This document shows positions 1-9,392 of a DNA stretch of 64,000 bases, piece by piece. This DNA is from an uncultured Maricaulis sp. (GTDB taxonomy: Bacteria > Pseudomonadota > Alphaproteobacteria > Caulobacterales > Maricaulaceae). The DNA lies in the NCBI RefSeq assembly GCF_947259345.1, contig NZ_CAMYLS010000004.1, positions 1 to 64,000 of the forward strand, written 5' to 3'. The first letter of the stretch is position 1. Every line of letters starts with the position of its first letter. The translations under genes were made by a program, and so were the position numbers. The notes below the pieces were generated by a model. That model was not told the origin of the DNA. It did no database searches and was given only the letters and a program-made list of their open reading frames with translations.

Positions 1-172
1 CTGATCGCACGCCCTGCCGGAGTGTCGGGCTGTCATCCCCGCACGCGGACAGGCTCCGCACGCTTCCGGGCACAAGTGACTGAGCTCGCGCCTCCCGTCC
101 CGAAAACCACAGGCATTATCGCTTGGGTTGGAGAGGGTGCGGATAAGTTTTCTTCAAAACCCGCCCCACACA

Positions 173-278
173 CCGTCATCCCGGCGCAGGCCGGGACCCA
201 GTCTGCGACGCAAGCTGTTGCCAAGATTGGGAAATCCGCGCCTGCGAGACTGGGTCCTGACTTTCGTCAGGATGACGG
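173..278. repeat. Extragenic palindromic repeat unit 1
   Basis: A nested inverted repeat. CCGTCATCC at 173-181 is mirrored by GGATGACGG at 270-278, and GGACCCAGTCT at 194-204 by AGACTGGGTCC at 247-257. This is the look of the REP/BIME-like palindromes common between genes of GC-rich alphaproteobacteria. A third GTCATCCCC start lies at 32-40. No convincing gene is seen in 1-466: short reading frames here run through the repeats and resemble no family I know. Function is unknown; such elements often sit at 3' ends of transcripts. Confidence 0.75.
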
Positions 279-318
279 TTTTGCGGTAAAGGGCGGGGAT
301 AAACTCCCCGTCTGCCAC

Positions 319-438
319 CTTGTCATCCCCGCTGGATGTCCGGCGCAGGCCGGACGCAAGGCGGGGACCCAAGTGTTCGACCAGCTAGGTCCCTGATCTT
401 CGCCCGGCCTGCGCCGGGCGTCCGTCAGGGATGACAAG
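319..438. repeat. Extragenic palindromic repeat unit 2
   Basis: A second nested palindrome of the same family as unit 1. The outer arms are CTTGTCATCCC (319-329) and GGGATGACAAG (428-438), perfectly complementary over 11 bases. The inner arms are CCGGCGCAGGCCGG (340-353) and CCGGCCTGCGCCGG (404-417), perfect over 14 bases. It ends 28 bases from the stop of the minus-strand ATP-grasp gene, so it probably lies in or after that transcript's 3' end. Confidence 0.75.
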
Positions 439-466
439 CGTTGTGTTGACGGATCACGCCCCCGCG

Positions 467-1363
467 TCAGGACGGCAACCCACGCAGCAAGACCTCCAGC
501 GCGTCGGCAAACACCTCGCCGATCTGCGGCCCTTGCTCCGGATAGAGATAGGGCTCGATCAGTTCGATCTCGATCAGGGCGAGCTTGCCATCCAGGCCGC
601 GCAACATGTCGACCCGGGCATAAAGGAGGTCACCCTCGATGCAATCAAGGACAGATCGGGCAAGGGCGAGTTCCTCGGCGCTGGGCAGATGGACTTCCTC
701 ATGCCCGCCATATTCCGACTGCACACGGTAATCGCCCTTGGCCGGAATTTTCCGCGCGCAATGAGAGAATTCGCGGTTGAAGAAGAGAAAGGCATATTCA
801 CCCTCCTCGGCAACGGCCGGCAGAAAGGGCTGGATCATGCACTCGGCCGGCGGCAAGTCCGCCGCAGCCGGAAGCGCCGCGCCCCGACGAATACGCGCCT
901 GACGCCAGGCCCCGGCACCCAGAACCGGCTTTACGACAATATCGTCCGCCCCCAGCGTCTCGAAAGCCGCCGCGATGGTCTGCGCATTGGCGGCGTCGGA
1001 CCAGACCGTCGGGATCATCGGCGCGCCGCGGGCGGCCAGATCCTTGAGGTAGGTCTTGCGACTGTTCCAGCGCACCTGGTCGAGCGGATTGAACAGGCGG
1101 CTCTCACGATCACAGCGCTCGAGCATCGCCAAGAAAGCGTCCGGCTTTTCCATATAGTCCCAACAGGTGCCGATCATGACGGCGTCAAACTGCGACGGGT
1201 CAAAATCAGGCGCATCCCAGATCACCGGCTCGAGATCGATGCCGCGCTGGGCGCAGGCCGGCTGCAGGGCGGCGATTTCAAGCTCGTATTCCCAATAATC
1301 CTTGCGGGCATCGGGATGGTCGCGAAGCATGCAGCTGGCGGTAAGAAAGGCGATCCGGGTCAT
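467..1363 (-). CDS. ATP-grasp domain protein
   Basis: A 298-residue protein beginning MTRIAFLTASCM. It looks like an ATP-grasp ligase of the RimK/glutathione-synthetase-like group. An N-terminal Rossmann-like part includes the segment MIGTCWDYMEKPDAF. A central ATP-binding part carries DDIVVKPVLGAGA, and the C-terminal segment ALIEIELIEPYLYPE is typical of Mg-ATP ligands. Similar proteins of unknown substrate occur in Caulobacter relatives and resemble the cycloserine enzyme DcsG in fold. The start at 1363 is chosen because the frame upstream of it overlaps the divergent kinase gene and is arginine-rich nonsense. Substrate unknown; confident of fold only. Confidence 0.75.
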   Translation of the reverse strand: MTRIAFLTASCMLRDHPDARKDYWEYELEIAALQPACAQRGIDLEPVIWDAPDFDPSQFDAVMIGTCWDYMEKPDAFLAMLERCDRESRLFNPLDQVRWNSRKTYLKDLAARGAPMIPTVWSDAANAQTIAAAFETLGADDIVVKPVLGAGAWRQARIRRGAALPAAADLPPAECMIQPFLPAVAEEGEYAFLFFNREFSHCARKIPAKGDYRVQSEYGGHEEVHLPSAEELALARSVLDCIEGDLLYARVDMLRGLDGKLALIEIELIEPYLYPEQGPQIGEVFADALEVLLRGLPS

Positions 1364-1455
1364 GACGGGCTGGCTAGCCGGAGCGCATCGTGACGGCAAG
1401 CCTTGTTCTCGACCGGCGCTGCGTTTAACCCTGCCATTCTTGCCAGCTGAAATGG

Positions 1456-2472
1456 ATGATACCGATGTCCGAGACCCGTTTTGACGTGCTTGCCGTAGGC
1501 AATGCCATTGTCGATGTCCTGTCGCCCGCGACAGACAGCTTTCTGGCCGCTGAAGGCATTGCCAAGGACGCCATGACGCTGATCGACGAGGATCGGGCAC
1601 GAACCCTCTACGCAAGCATGCAGCCGGGCAAGGAAGCCTCCGGCGGATCGGCCGCCAACACCGTCGCCGGAATCGCATCGCTGGGCGGCAGGGCCGCCTA
1701 TATCGGCAAGGTGGCCGATGACCAGCTGGGCGAGATCTTCACCCATGATATCCGCACGATCGGCGTCCATTTCGACACGCCTCCGCTCAAGGACGGACCG
1801 GCGACCGCACGCTGCCTGATCAATGTCACCGAAGACGCGGCCCGCTCCATGTCGACTTTCCTGGGCGCTGCGGCGCTGGTGACCGAGGACGATGTCGAGG
1901 CCGGCGCTGCGGACTTGCAAGCGTCTGAAATCATTTATCTGGAAGGCTATCTTTTCGATCGCGAAGAGGCCAAGCGCGGCTATGTCGCGGCAGCCGAGAT
2001 GGCAGCTGCCCACAAGCGCCGCACCGCGCTGACCCTGTCTGACCTGTTCTGCGTCGAGCGCCACCGGACGGCTTTCCGCCATCTGGTCGCGCATCATATC
2101 GACATCCTTCTGGCCAATGAGGCCGAGATCAAGGCGCTCTACGAGACCGAGGATTTCGACGCGGCCATGGCCCAGGCCCGCCAGGACGTGGCAGTCGTGG
2201 CCGTAACGCGTTCAGAGAAGGGCGCCGTCATCGCTCGCGGTGAAGAAATGGTCACGGTCGCCGCGGAACCGGTCAGCAAGCTGGTGGATACGACGGGCGC
2301 CGGCGATCTCTTTGCGGCCGGATTTCTGCTCGGTCTGGCCCAGAGGCGCTCACTGGCAGAGGCGGGACGAATGGGCGCGATTTGTGCGGCAGAAATCATC
2401 TCTCACTACGGCGCGCGTCCGGAAACCGGATTGAAAACACTCGCTGAAGCAGCCGGGATCGCCTTTGAATGA
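1456..2472 (+). CDS. PfkB-family kinase, probable adenosine kinase
   Basis: A 338-residue ribokinase/PfkB-family protein. The N-terminal motif GNAIVDVLSP, the glycine-rich GGSAANTVAG substrate loop and the C-terminal signature DTTGAGDLFAAGF (D278 onward, catalytic base D284) are intact. The overall pattern is closest to alphaproteobacterial proteins annotated as adenosine kinase (adenosine + ATP to AMP), but PfkB substrate specificity cannot be read from sequence. An in-frame ATG at 1465 (MSETRFDV) is an equally good start. It is divergent from the ATP-grasp gene, with 92 bases between starts. Confidence 0.85.
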   Translation: MIPMSETRFDVLAVGNAIVDVLSPATDSFLAAEGIAKDAMTLIDEDRARTLYASMQPGKEASGGSAANTVAGIASLGGRAAYIGKVADDQLGEIFTHDIRTIGVHFDTPPLKDGPATARCLINVTEDAARSMSTFLGAAALVTEDDVEAGAADLQASEIIYLEGYLFDREEAKRGYVAAAEMAAAHKRRTALTLSDLFCVERHRTAFRHLVAHHIDILLANEAEIKALYETEDFDAAMAQARQDVAVVAVTRSEKGAVIARGEEMVTVAAEPVSKLVDTTGAGDLFAAGFLLGLAQRRSLAEAGRMGAICAAEIISHYGARPETGLKTLAEAAGIAFE

Positions 2473-2499
2473 AGGTATTCCGGGCATTTGTCTAAAAAC

Positions 2500-2589
2500 T
2501 TAATGATTTAACTCCAGCATTTTAACCACAATTCAAGTGGTTGCTGAGATGCTGATCGCTGAGAACGGGTGAGTATCCTTATTCACCCG
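2500..2589. promoter_or_regulatory. Inverted repeats upstream of GGDEF-EAL gene
   Basis: The AT-rich 167-base gap before the GGDEF-EAL gene carries two short dyads: AACCAC/GTGGTT (2524-2529, 2537-2542) and CGGGTGA/TCACCCG (2566-2572, 2583-2589). Three TTAA tetramers lie at 2500, 2508 and 2522. The gap probably holds the promoter of the downstream gene. I cannot assign a regulator. Confidence 0.4.
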
Positions 2590-2639
2590 GTGTTTGGTGG
2601 CGATTACGCGACCTTACGGGGGCGCGTTCAGGGGTTAAA

Positions 2640-4733
2640 ATGGCACCCATCCGCAAAGCGGTTGCTCGAGTCATGCGTTCGCTGGTGATGAAGTTCACAC
2701 TTCTGACCGGTGCGCTGATCTTCGCAACAACACTCATGCTGATGACGCTGGAGAGCGTGTCTGCGCAACGCGAGACACGAAACCTCCTTATCGAGCGTTC
2801 GGTTGCGACGCTGCAGGCTTCGGCCAGCCGGCTAGCCAATCCGATCTCCACAAATGACGCAACCTATGTCGATCTTTATATTGAAGAACTGATCAACTCG
2901 ATCGGCGCGTCCCAGCTTTATGTACTAAACAATCGCCGTGAAGTGCTCGGCGAAGCCTATGATGACGATCGCGAGCAGGGGCAGCTTCGCGCCGCCGACA
3001 TCGCCGTCATGTCACTCGGCGCCGGCGACCTTCGTTATGATCTCCATGATGACCTGCTGGAGGTATCCGCGCCGGTATACACCCAGTCTCGCCGGCTGGT
3101 TGGCGTCGTTTACATGCAGCAGCCGCTGATCGAGCTGGCCGCGTCACGCAATGCCGCGATCCAGCGCCAGACCCTGATCGCCCTGTTTGCCCTGGGCATT
3201 TTCCTGCCGCTGGCCGCGTTGATCGTCGGTCGCGCCCTGCGCCCGGTCCAAACCCTCACCGACGCCGCACGCCTGGCCTCGTCGAAGAATCTCGACATGC
3301 GTATCAAGGTGAAGACCGGCGACGAGCTGGAAGTACTGGCCAATGCCTTCAACCGCATGTTTGCCCGCCTCGACGGCAATCTGAAGCGCATCCATCGCCT
3401 TGCCTATGTGGACCTGGTGACCGAGCTGCCGAATCGCGAACGTTTCCGCAAGGAAACCGAGCGCGTGGCTCGCAAATCGCTGGAAGTCGGCTCCTCCGGT
3501 GCCGTGCTCTTCCTCGACCTTGACCGTTTCAAGCGCGTCAATGACTCGCTGGGCATCGGCGAGGGTGACCGCCTGCTGGAAATGGTTGGACGCCGCCTCT
3601 CCGAAGTCACGCGTGGCTGTGATCTCGCTGCCGGCAATATCGAAGATCCATCCATGGTCGCCCGTCTGGGCGGGGATGAGTTCACCGTGCTGCTGCCCAA
3701 TATCGAGGACAGTGCCGACGCGGCGCGCGTCGCCAACAAGCTGGTCGACGCCATTCGGCTGCCGTTCGAGATTTCCGGTCACCAGGTCTTCCTCGGTGTG
3801 TCTATCGGGGTGGCTGTGTTCCCGCAGGATGGTGCCGATCCGGAAACGCTGATGCGCCATGCCGACCTTGCCATGGCCCATGCCAAGCGGGCCGGCGGAT
3901 CGGCCGCCCAATTCTTCGAGCCGAGCATGAACCAGTCCGCCTTCGAGCGTCTGGTGCTGGAAAACGAGCTGCGCGACGCAGTCGCCCAGGACCAGCTGGT
4001 GGTCTTCTACCAGCCGAAGGTCTTGATGAAAGATGGCGCCTGTGCCGGAGCCGAGGCCCTTGTGCGCTGGCAGCATCCGACCGCCGGGCTTCTGTCCCCG
4101 GGCGCCTTCATCGAGGCTGCCGAGGAATGTGGCCTGATTGGCGAGATCGGTGACTGGGTCCTGCGCGCCGCTTGTCGCGAAGCCGCCGCCTGGCGTGAGC
4201 GCGGGCTGGAAATTCCGGTCGCGGTCAATGTCTCGGCCATGCAGTTTGATCGTGACGGATTCTCGGACTCCGTGCTGGAAGCCCTGGCCGCGGCCAATCT
4301 TCCGCCGCACCTGCTTGAGCTCGAACTGACCGAATCCATCGCCATGGAAAATCCCGAGCGTGTCATTGAACAGGTCCAGCCGCTGCGCGACCGGGGCGTC
4401 AATTTCGCCATTGATGATTTCGGGACCGGCCATTCCTCGCTCGCCTATCTGACGCGGATGCCGTTCGACGTGTTCAAGATCGACCAGAGCTTCGTCCGCG
4501 ACATGACCACGGATCATCATGCCCGCATCGTGGTCGAGACCATTCTCGCCATGGCCAAGTCGCTGAAGCTGGAAACCGTCGCTGAAGGTGTGGAAACAGC
4601 GGAGCAATACGAGATGCTGCGCAGTCAGGGTGCGACCCTGGCCCAGGGCTTCCTCTTTGCCCGGCCGATGCCGGCCAGCGACTTTGTCGCCTTCGCCTCG
4701 GACAGTCATTCCGACCGCGCCGTCAACGAATAG
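2640..4733 (+). CDS. Membrane c-di-GMP signalling protein (HAMP-GGDEF-EAL)
   Basis: A 697-residue inner-membrane protein. A transmembrane helix at about residues 15-37 precedes a periplasmic sensor region. A second helix at about 178-198 leads into a HAMP linker containing the conserved phrase ALRPVQTLTDAAR. The cytoplasmic part has a GGDEF domain with an intact GGDEF at 344-348, then an EAL domain with EAL at 472-474, DDFGTGHSSL and KIDQSFV. Both catalytic signatures are intact, so it could make or break c-di-GMP. The RxxD inhibitory-site candidate (RGCD) lies 15 residues before GGDEF instead of the usual 5, through a short insertion. It stands alone, transcribed toward hslV. Confidence 0.92.
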   Translation: MAPIRKAVARVMRSLVMKFTLLTGALIFATTLMLMTLESVSAQRETRNLLIERSVATLQASASRLANPISTNDATYVDLYIEELINSIGASQLYVLNNRREVLGEAYDDDREQGQLRAADIAVMSLGAGDLRYDLHDDLLEVSAPVYTQSRRLVGVVYMQQPLIELAASRNAAIQRQTLIALFALGIFLPLAALIVGRALRPVQTLTDAARLASSKNLDMRIKVKTGDELEVLANAFNRMFARLDGNLKRIHRLAYVDLVTELPNRERFRKETERVARKSLEVGSSGAVLFLDLDRFKRVNDSLGIGEGDRLLEMVGRRLSEVTRGCDLAAGNIEDPSMVARLGGDEFTVLLPNIEDSADAARVANKLVDAIRLPFEISGHQVFLGVSIGVAVFPQDGADPETLMRHADLAMAHAKRAGGSAAQFFEPSMNQSAFERLVLENELRDAVAQDQLVVFYQPKVLMKDGACAGAEALVRWQHPTAGLLSPGAFIEAAEECGLIGEIGDWVLRAACREAAAWRERGLEIPVAVNVSAMQFDRDGFSDSVLEALAAANLPPHLLELELTESIAMENPERVIEQVQPLRDRGVNFAIDDFGTGHSSLAYLTRMPFDVFKIDQSFVRDMTTDHHARIVVETILAMAKSLKLETVAEGVETAEQYEMLRSQGATLAQGFLFARPMPASDFVAFASDSHSDRAVNE

Positions 4734-4829
4734 CGCCCCGGCGCTGCCAGGCGTCCGGCAGCATCAGCCCTTGATCCGCTCCGCCGTGTCGGCCACATGC
4801 TTGTGACGACATCATCCGGAGACCGGTCC

Positions 4830-5396
4830 ATGACGCACGCCTCAACCCCCGACTATGCCGATGCCAGCCTGTGGCGCGGCACCACCATCATCGCCGTGCG
4901 CAAGGATGGCCGTCTGGTCGTGGCCGGTGATGGTCAGGTCTCTATCGGCCCGACCGTGATGAAGGGCAATGCCAAGAAGGTGCGCCGCCTGGCCGGCGGT
5001 GATGTGATTGCCGGTTTCGCCGGCGCCACAGCCGACGCCTTCGCCCTGTTCGAGCGGCTGGAAGGCAAGCTGGAGCAATATCCCAAACAACTTGCCCGCG
5101 CCTGTGTCGAACTGGCCAAGGACTGGCGCACGGATCGCTATCTGCGTCGCCTCGAAGCCATGCTCATCGTCGGCGACAAGGATGCGACCTATCTGCTGAC
5201 CGGCGCCGGCGATGTCCTGGAACCGGAAGATGGCGTTGTCGCTGTCGGGTCCGGCGGCAATTTCGCCCTCTCCGCCGCCCGCGCCCTCTATGAGTACGAA
5301 GCCGACCCGGAAGTCATCGCCCGCAAGGCGATGGCGATCGCCGCCCGGATCTGCGTCTACACGAATGAAAACCTGACGATTGAAGAGATCAGCTAG
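4830..5396 (+). CDS. hslV: ATP-dependent protease subunit HslV
   Basis: A 188-residue proteolytic subunit of the HslVU (ClpYQ) protease, a threonine hydrolase forming a double ring in the cytoplasm. After a 17-residue propeptide the chain reads [19 protein letters not shown], so Thr18 is the predicted N-terminal nucleophile. The phrases [11 protein letters not shown] and [14 protein letters not shown] are family hallmarks. The start at 4830 (MTHAST) is preferred over the upstream ATG at 4797 because it gives the usual alphaproteobacterial propeptide length. Its ATPase partner hslU is not adjacent but 2.65 kb downstream, behind three unrelated genes. Confidence 0.95.
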   Translation: MTHASTPDYADASLWRGTTIIAVRKDGRLVVAGDGQVSIGPTVMKGNAKKVRRLAGGDVIAGFAGATADAFALFERLEGKLEQYPKQLARACVELAKDWRTDRYLRRLEAMLIVGDKDATYLLTGAGDVLEPEDGVVAVGSGGNFALSAARALYEYEADPEVIARKAMAIAARICVYTNENLTIEEIS

Positions 5397-5476
5397 GTTG
5401 CGAAACCGCGCGCCCGCGATCTGGCTTTGCGATAGGCTGCCCACATGATCGAACTTGGCGCACGAGGCAGAACGCC

Positions 5477-6559
5477 GTGATCCTTCACATTCTCGCAGCG
5501 CTCGGCCTGATCCAGGGCCTGGTCCTGGCCACAGCCCTGTTTCGGGCCCGCAATCGCAATCCGGTCGGATTCGCAGCCCTCCTGATAGCTCTGGTCGCGG
5601 CGATGGCGATCGTCGTCGAGGACTGGTTTGTCCAGACGGGTGCCTGGCGGGAATTCCCCCATGTCCTGCGCGCTACGACCTGGATGCCCTATCTGATCGG
5701 ACCAGGTGTCTGGCTGTTCGCCCGCTCGCTGGCGCGGCCATTCGAGCTAGGCTGGTCGACCCTTCACTTTCTCCCGGCGGCAATGGCGCTCGCTTACTTC
5801 CTGCCCTTCTATGCGCGCTCGGGAGCCGAGAAGATCGCCTTCGTCAACGCGACCCATACCATACCGCTGGATACCAGCCTGCTCGGCCTGACCAAGGCGA
5901 TCGCTCTGCTGGGCTATCTGACCGCCACACTCTGGGTGCTCTGGCGACTGCCCCGCTCAACGCTTGCCCGCAGCGCGTTCTGGTCGGTCCTGGGCTTCCT
6001 CGTCTTCGTCTTGCTGGTCGCCGCCGGATTTGCCACCGAGCATCTGGTTGACCGTCTGCCAATTTCCTCCGACCTGCTCGCGGCGACCGGACTTGCCATC
6101 TTCCTGTACAGTCTGTCTCTGGTCGTTCTGATCAACTGGCGCGCCTTCGCCATCAATCCGGCGGGCGACGACCCGACGAAGCCACCGCGGGACGGCGGCG
6201 GCTTGCTGGACGTGGAAACGACCGAGCGGCTCTTCGCCCAGATCAGTCGTGCGGTAGCATCGGCGCGCCTGCATGAGGAACCGCAATTGACGGTCTCGCG
6301 CCTGGCCGAACGGACCGGCTTCCAGCCGCACTACCTGTCCTATGTGATCAATGCGCAGACGGGACTGAATGTGAAGGCCTGGCTCAACACCCTGCGGGTC
6401 GAAGACGCCAAACAGCGCTTGGTCGCCGATCAGGATGAGTCCATTCTCTCCATCGCGCTGGCCTGCGGGTTCAACAGCAAGGCGGCTTTCAACCGATCCT
6501 TCAAGGCCGTCACCGGACAATCTCCGACCGGATTTCGCGCGTCTCATTTTGTAAAGTGA
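5477..6559 (+). CDS. AraC-family regulator with membrane N-terminal domain
   Basis: A 360-residue protein with a GTG start; GAGGCAG at 5464-5470 is a plausible ribosome binding site. The first 230 residues contain about seven hydrophobic helices. The last 110 residues form an AraC/XylS-type double helix-turn-helix domain, including LTVSRLAERTGFQPHYLSYVIN and SIALACGFNSKAAFNRSFK. This membrane-anchored AraC layout is common in alphaproteobacteria and Bacteroidetes; its ligands are mostly unknown. It lies between hslV and a secreted hydrolase gene that starts 52 bases downstream, so it may control that hydrolase (inference). Confidence 0.85.
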   Translation: MILHILAALGLIQGLVLATALFRARNRNPVGFAALLIALVAAMAIVVEDWFVQTGAWREFPHVLRATTWMPYLIGPGVWLFARSLARPFELGWSTLHFLPAAMALAYFLPFYARSGAEKIAFVNATHTIPLDTSLLGLTKAIALLGYLTATLWVLWRLPRSTLARSAFWSVLGFLVFVLLVAAGFATEHLVDRLPISSDLLAATGLAIFLYSLSLVVLINWRAFAINPAGDDPTKPPRDGGGLLDVETTERLFAQISRAVASARLHEEPQLTVSRLAERTGFQPHYLSYVINAQTGLNVKAWLNTLRVEDAKQRLVADQDESILSIALACGFNSKAAFNRSFKAVTGQSPTGFRASHFVK

Positions 6560-6611
6560 CGCGAAAGGCGCCGGCGGTGCGGCCAGGATCCAGGTCCTGT
6601 CCCGTCCTGTC

Positions 6612-7481
6612 ATGGAGCGCCTTTTGCAAAATCATCTGCGCCACCTTTTCCTCGCAATATTCGCCAGTTTCACCCTTACCGCGCCCATGGGGGCTTACTC
6701 GCCGGCCCAGCCACCGGTCATACCTTTCGAAGCGGCCACACCAGAAGGCCGGATAGCCGGCGAGATCCACCAAATTCCGGGCTCGAGCCCCGACACCATC
6801 CTCGTCATTACCGGCGGGTCCGGCGTCGGCATTCGTGCCGATACAGCGGCAGCGATCGGTCTCTTCTTGAGTAAAACAACCGCGGTGGCCATCTATGACC
6901 GTCGCGGCTTCGGCGACTCGTCCGGTATCGCGACCACGCCGACAACAGCCAATACCGCCTGGCTTATTCCGGCCCTCGGGTCAGACCTGATCGCGATCAC
7001 AAGCCATCTCGATGGGCTGGGCTATGACCGGATCGGCATTCTCGGATCAAGCATGGGCGGATGGGTCAACGCCTCGGCAGCCGCCCGGTCTGACCTGATT
7101 GATTTCGCGATCAACCTGGTCGGCGGTGCGACCTCGGTCTCGCGCTCCGATACATTCGACGCCCTGACCAACACCGGGCTGTCGATCGGTGCCGCGCTCG
7201 CAATGACACCGGGCCGGGCTGAAGCAATCGGATACGACCCCGCTTGCGACCTCGCCCGGGCGTCGATCCCGATGCTTTGGGTGCTGGGTGAGCGCGATGA
7301 CAGCAATCCGTCGCAGCTCGATATCGATGTGATCGAGCGGCTCGCCGCGGCGGGGCAGCCATTTCAGTACATTCTTGTTGAGCGGGCGGACCATAATTTC
7401 CTGAATGTGGAGTCCGGCGAGATCATACTCGATTGGGTCCCCGACACGCTCCGCTTCATGGAATCCGCCAGCGCTGAATGA
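6612..7481 (+). CDS. Secreted alpha/beta hydrolase
   Basis: A 289-residue alpha/beta-hydrolase-fold protein. The N-terminus (HLFLAIFASFTLTAPMGAYS) is a likely signal peptide, so it acts in the periplasm or outside. The nucleophile elbow GSSMGG places the catalytic serine at Ser147. LWVLGERDDSN carries a candidate acid, and VERADHNFLNVESG a candidate histidine near the C-terminus. The oxyanion region has ITGGSGVGIRAD and YDRRGFGDSS. Substrate unknown. It follows the AraC-type regulator gene on the same strand and may form an operon with it. Confidence 0.8.
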   Translation: MERLLQNHLRHLFLAIFASFTLTAPMGAYSPAQPPVIPFEAATPEGRIAGEIHQIPGSSPDTILVITGGSGVGIRADTAAAIGLFLSKTTAVAIYDRRGFGDSSGIATTPTTANTAWLIPALGSDLIAITSHLDGLGYDRIGILGSSMGGWVNASAAARSDLIDFAINLVGGATSVSRSDTFDALTNTGLSIGAALAMTPGRAEAIGYDPACDLARASIPMLWVLGERDDSNPSQLDIDVIERLAAAGQPFQYILVERADHNFLNVESGEIILDWVPDTLRFMESASAE

Positions 7482-7547
7482 GGCGCTCATCCCGCTCTGC
7501 ACCCGTGTGGGCCCTGGCCAGGATTAAGCGCGTATTTCCAACATCAA

Positions 7548-7967
7548 CTAGCTCGCAAACACCTGCGCCTCATCCCGAAACGTCTTGAATTCCAGAGCAT
7601 TGCCGGCCGGGTCACGGACGAAGAACGTGCCCTGCTCGCCGGGCTCGCCCTCAAAGCGCACATAGGGATCGATGATGAAGTCCTGGTTGGCAGCCTTGAG
7701 ACGAGCGGCGAGCACTTCCCAGTCCGACCAGTCCAGCAACAGACCGAAATGCCGAACCGGGACCTGTTTCCCGTCCACCGCACCGGCAGACACGGACGCA
7801 CACTCTTCCGGCGCCAGATGCGCCACGATCTGGTGCTCATGGAAGTCGAAATCGACCCAGTTCGCACTGGATCGCCCCTCACGACAACCCAGCAGTTCGC
7901 CGTAGAATTTCCGCGCCGCAGCCAGGTCATTGACGGGGAAAGCGAGGTGGAAACGCGGACGGGTCAT
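7548..7967 (-). CDS. VOC (glyoxalase-like) family protein
   Basis: A 139-residue single-copy vicinal-oxygen-chelate protein beginning [21 protein letters not shown], the typical first beta-alpha unit. It ends with [16 protein letters not shown], the conserved metal-site strand. The histidines in FHLAF and HFGLLL and the glutamate in ALEFK are likely metal ligands. Members include dioxygenases and glyoxalases; this one is close to uncharacterised proteins annotated as extradiol-dioxygenase-like. It is convergent with the hydrolase gene and divergent from hslU, 79 bases away. Confidence 0.85.
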   Translation of the reverse strand: MTRPRFHLAFPVNDLAAARKFYGELLGCREGRSSANWVDFDFHEHQIVAHLAPEECASVSAGAVDGKQVPVRHFGLLLDWSDWEVLAARLKAANQDFIIDPYVRFEGEPGEQGTFFVRDPAGNALEFKTFRDEAQVFAS

Positions 7968-8046
7968 TGGTTTATGCCTTTCAGGTCTGGTTTTGCGGAG
8001 CGCCCCTGATTACATCAGTGGAAGCGCTAGCAATGCAAAGACGATA

Positions 8047-9354
8047 ATGACCGATTTTTCTCCCCGCGAAATAGTCTCCGAACTCGACCGCTTCATTGTC
8101 GGCCAGGGCGATGCCAAGAAGGCGGTCGCCATCGCCCTGCGTAATCGCTGGCGCCGACGGCAGCTGGACGAGACCCTCGCGGAAGAGGTTACGCCGAAAA
8201 ATATCCTGATGATCGGGCCAACGGGCGTCGGCAAAACCGAAATATCCCGCCGTCTGGCCAAGCTGGCCGGCGCGCCCTTCATCAAGGTCGAGGCCACGAA
8301 ATTCACCGAAGTCGGTTATGTCGGTCGCGATGTCGACCAGATCGCGCGCGACCTTGTGGAAATCGCCATTTCCATTGTCCGCGAGAAGAAACGTGAGGAC
8401 GTAAAGGCGAAGGCGCATGCCGCTGCCGAGAATCGCGTTGTCGACGCCCTTGTCGGACCCGGCGCCAGCGAGGCGACACGCGAGAGCTTCCGCAAACGGC
8501 TTCTGGCCGGCGAACTGGACGACAAGGACGTCGAGATCGAGCTGGCCGACAGCGCCTCACCCATGCAGATGATGGACATTCCGGGCATGCCCTCGGGCGG
8601 GGCCGGCGTGATCAATCTCGGTGATATCCTGGGCAAGGGTTTCGGACAGAAGACCAAGACCGTTCGCATGAAGGTCAAGGACGCCTATGAGCCCCTGATC
8701 AATGAGGAGGCCGACAAGCTGCTCGATGACAGCCAGATTACCGCGGAGGCCATCAAGCTGGCCGAGAATGACGGCATCGTCTTTCTTGATGAGGTCGACA
8801 AGATCGCGGCACGCGCTGATGCCCGCGGCGGTGATGTGTCCCGCGAGGGCGTGCAGCGCGACCTTCTGCCCCTGATCGAGGGAACCACGGTGGCGACCAA
8901 GCATGGCACCATCAAGACCGACCATATCCTTTTCATCGCGTCGGGCGCCTTCCATGTCGCCAAACCCTCGGACATGCTGCCGGAATTGCAGGGCCGCCTG
9001 CCGATCAGAGTCGAACTTTCTGCCCTGACTGAAGCCGATCTCAAGCGCATCCTGGTTGAACCGGAAGCCAGCTTGATCAAGCAGTATGTCGCCCTGATGG
9101 GCACGGAGGGCGTAACGCTGGACTTCACCGATGACGCCATCGACGCACTCGCCGCTCTGGCCGCCGAGGTCAATGCGAGTGTCGAGAATATCGGTGCCCG
9201 CCGGTTGCAGACCGTGATGGAGAAACTGGTCGAGGAGATATCCTTCACCGCGTCGGATCGGTCAGGTCAGACCATCACCATTGATGCGGACTATGTCGCC
9301 GAGCATGTCGGCACGCTGGCCAAGAATGCCGACCTGTCGAAATTCATTCTTTGA
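8047..9354 (+). CDS. hslU: ATP-dependent protease ATPase subunit HslU
   Basis: A 435-residue AAA+ unfoldase that feeds HslV, with the usual family length. It starts [20 protein letters not shown]. Walker A is GPTGVGKT (57-64) and Walker B is [12 protein letters not shown]. The pore motif appears in [12 protein letters not shown], and the extreme C-terminus DLSKFIL is the tail that docks into HslV. An upstream in-frame start at 7930 would add 39 unlikely residues overlapping the VOC gene, so 8047 was chosen. Confidence 0.96.
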   Translation: MTDFSPREIVSELDRFIVGQGDAKKAVAIALRNRWRRRQLDETLAEEVTPKNILMIGPTGVGKTEISRRLAKLAGAPFIKVEATKFTEVGYVGRDVDQIARDLVEIAISIVREKKREDVKAKAHAAAENRVVDALVGPGASEATRESFRKRLLAGELDDKDVEIELADSASPMQMMDIPGMPSGGAGVINLGDILGKGFGQKTKTVRMKVKDAYEPLINEEADKLLDDSQITAEAIKLAENDGIVFLDEVDKIAARADARGGDVSREGVQRDLLPLIEGTTVATKHGTIKTDHILFIASGAFHVAKPSDMLPELQGRLPIRVELSALTEADLKRILVEPEASLIKQYVALMGTEGVTLDFTDDAIDALAALAAEVNASVENIGARRLQTVMEKLVEEISFTASDRSGQTITIDADYVAEHVGTLAKNADLSKFIL

Positions 9355-9392
9355 GGATTGGCGCCACGCAAGGCCGCAATTGGCTGACCTGG

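Noticed and set aside
22-396. Open frame of 124 codons through the repeats at the left edge
   Set aside because: It is made of the palindromic repeats, has no family resemblance and no ribosome binding site.
1364-1678. N-terminal extension of the ATP-grasp protein
   Set aside because: It would overlap the divergent kinase gene and is arginine-rich with no family match.
2500-2525. TTAA tetramers as a CtrA site before the GGDEF-EAL gene
   Set aside because: Spacings are N4 and N10, not the N7 required.
3144-4709. 521-codon minus-strand frame
   Set aside because: Antisense to the clear GGDEF-EAL gene; a shadow of GC-rich codon use.
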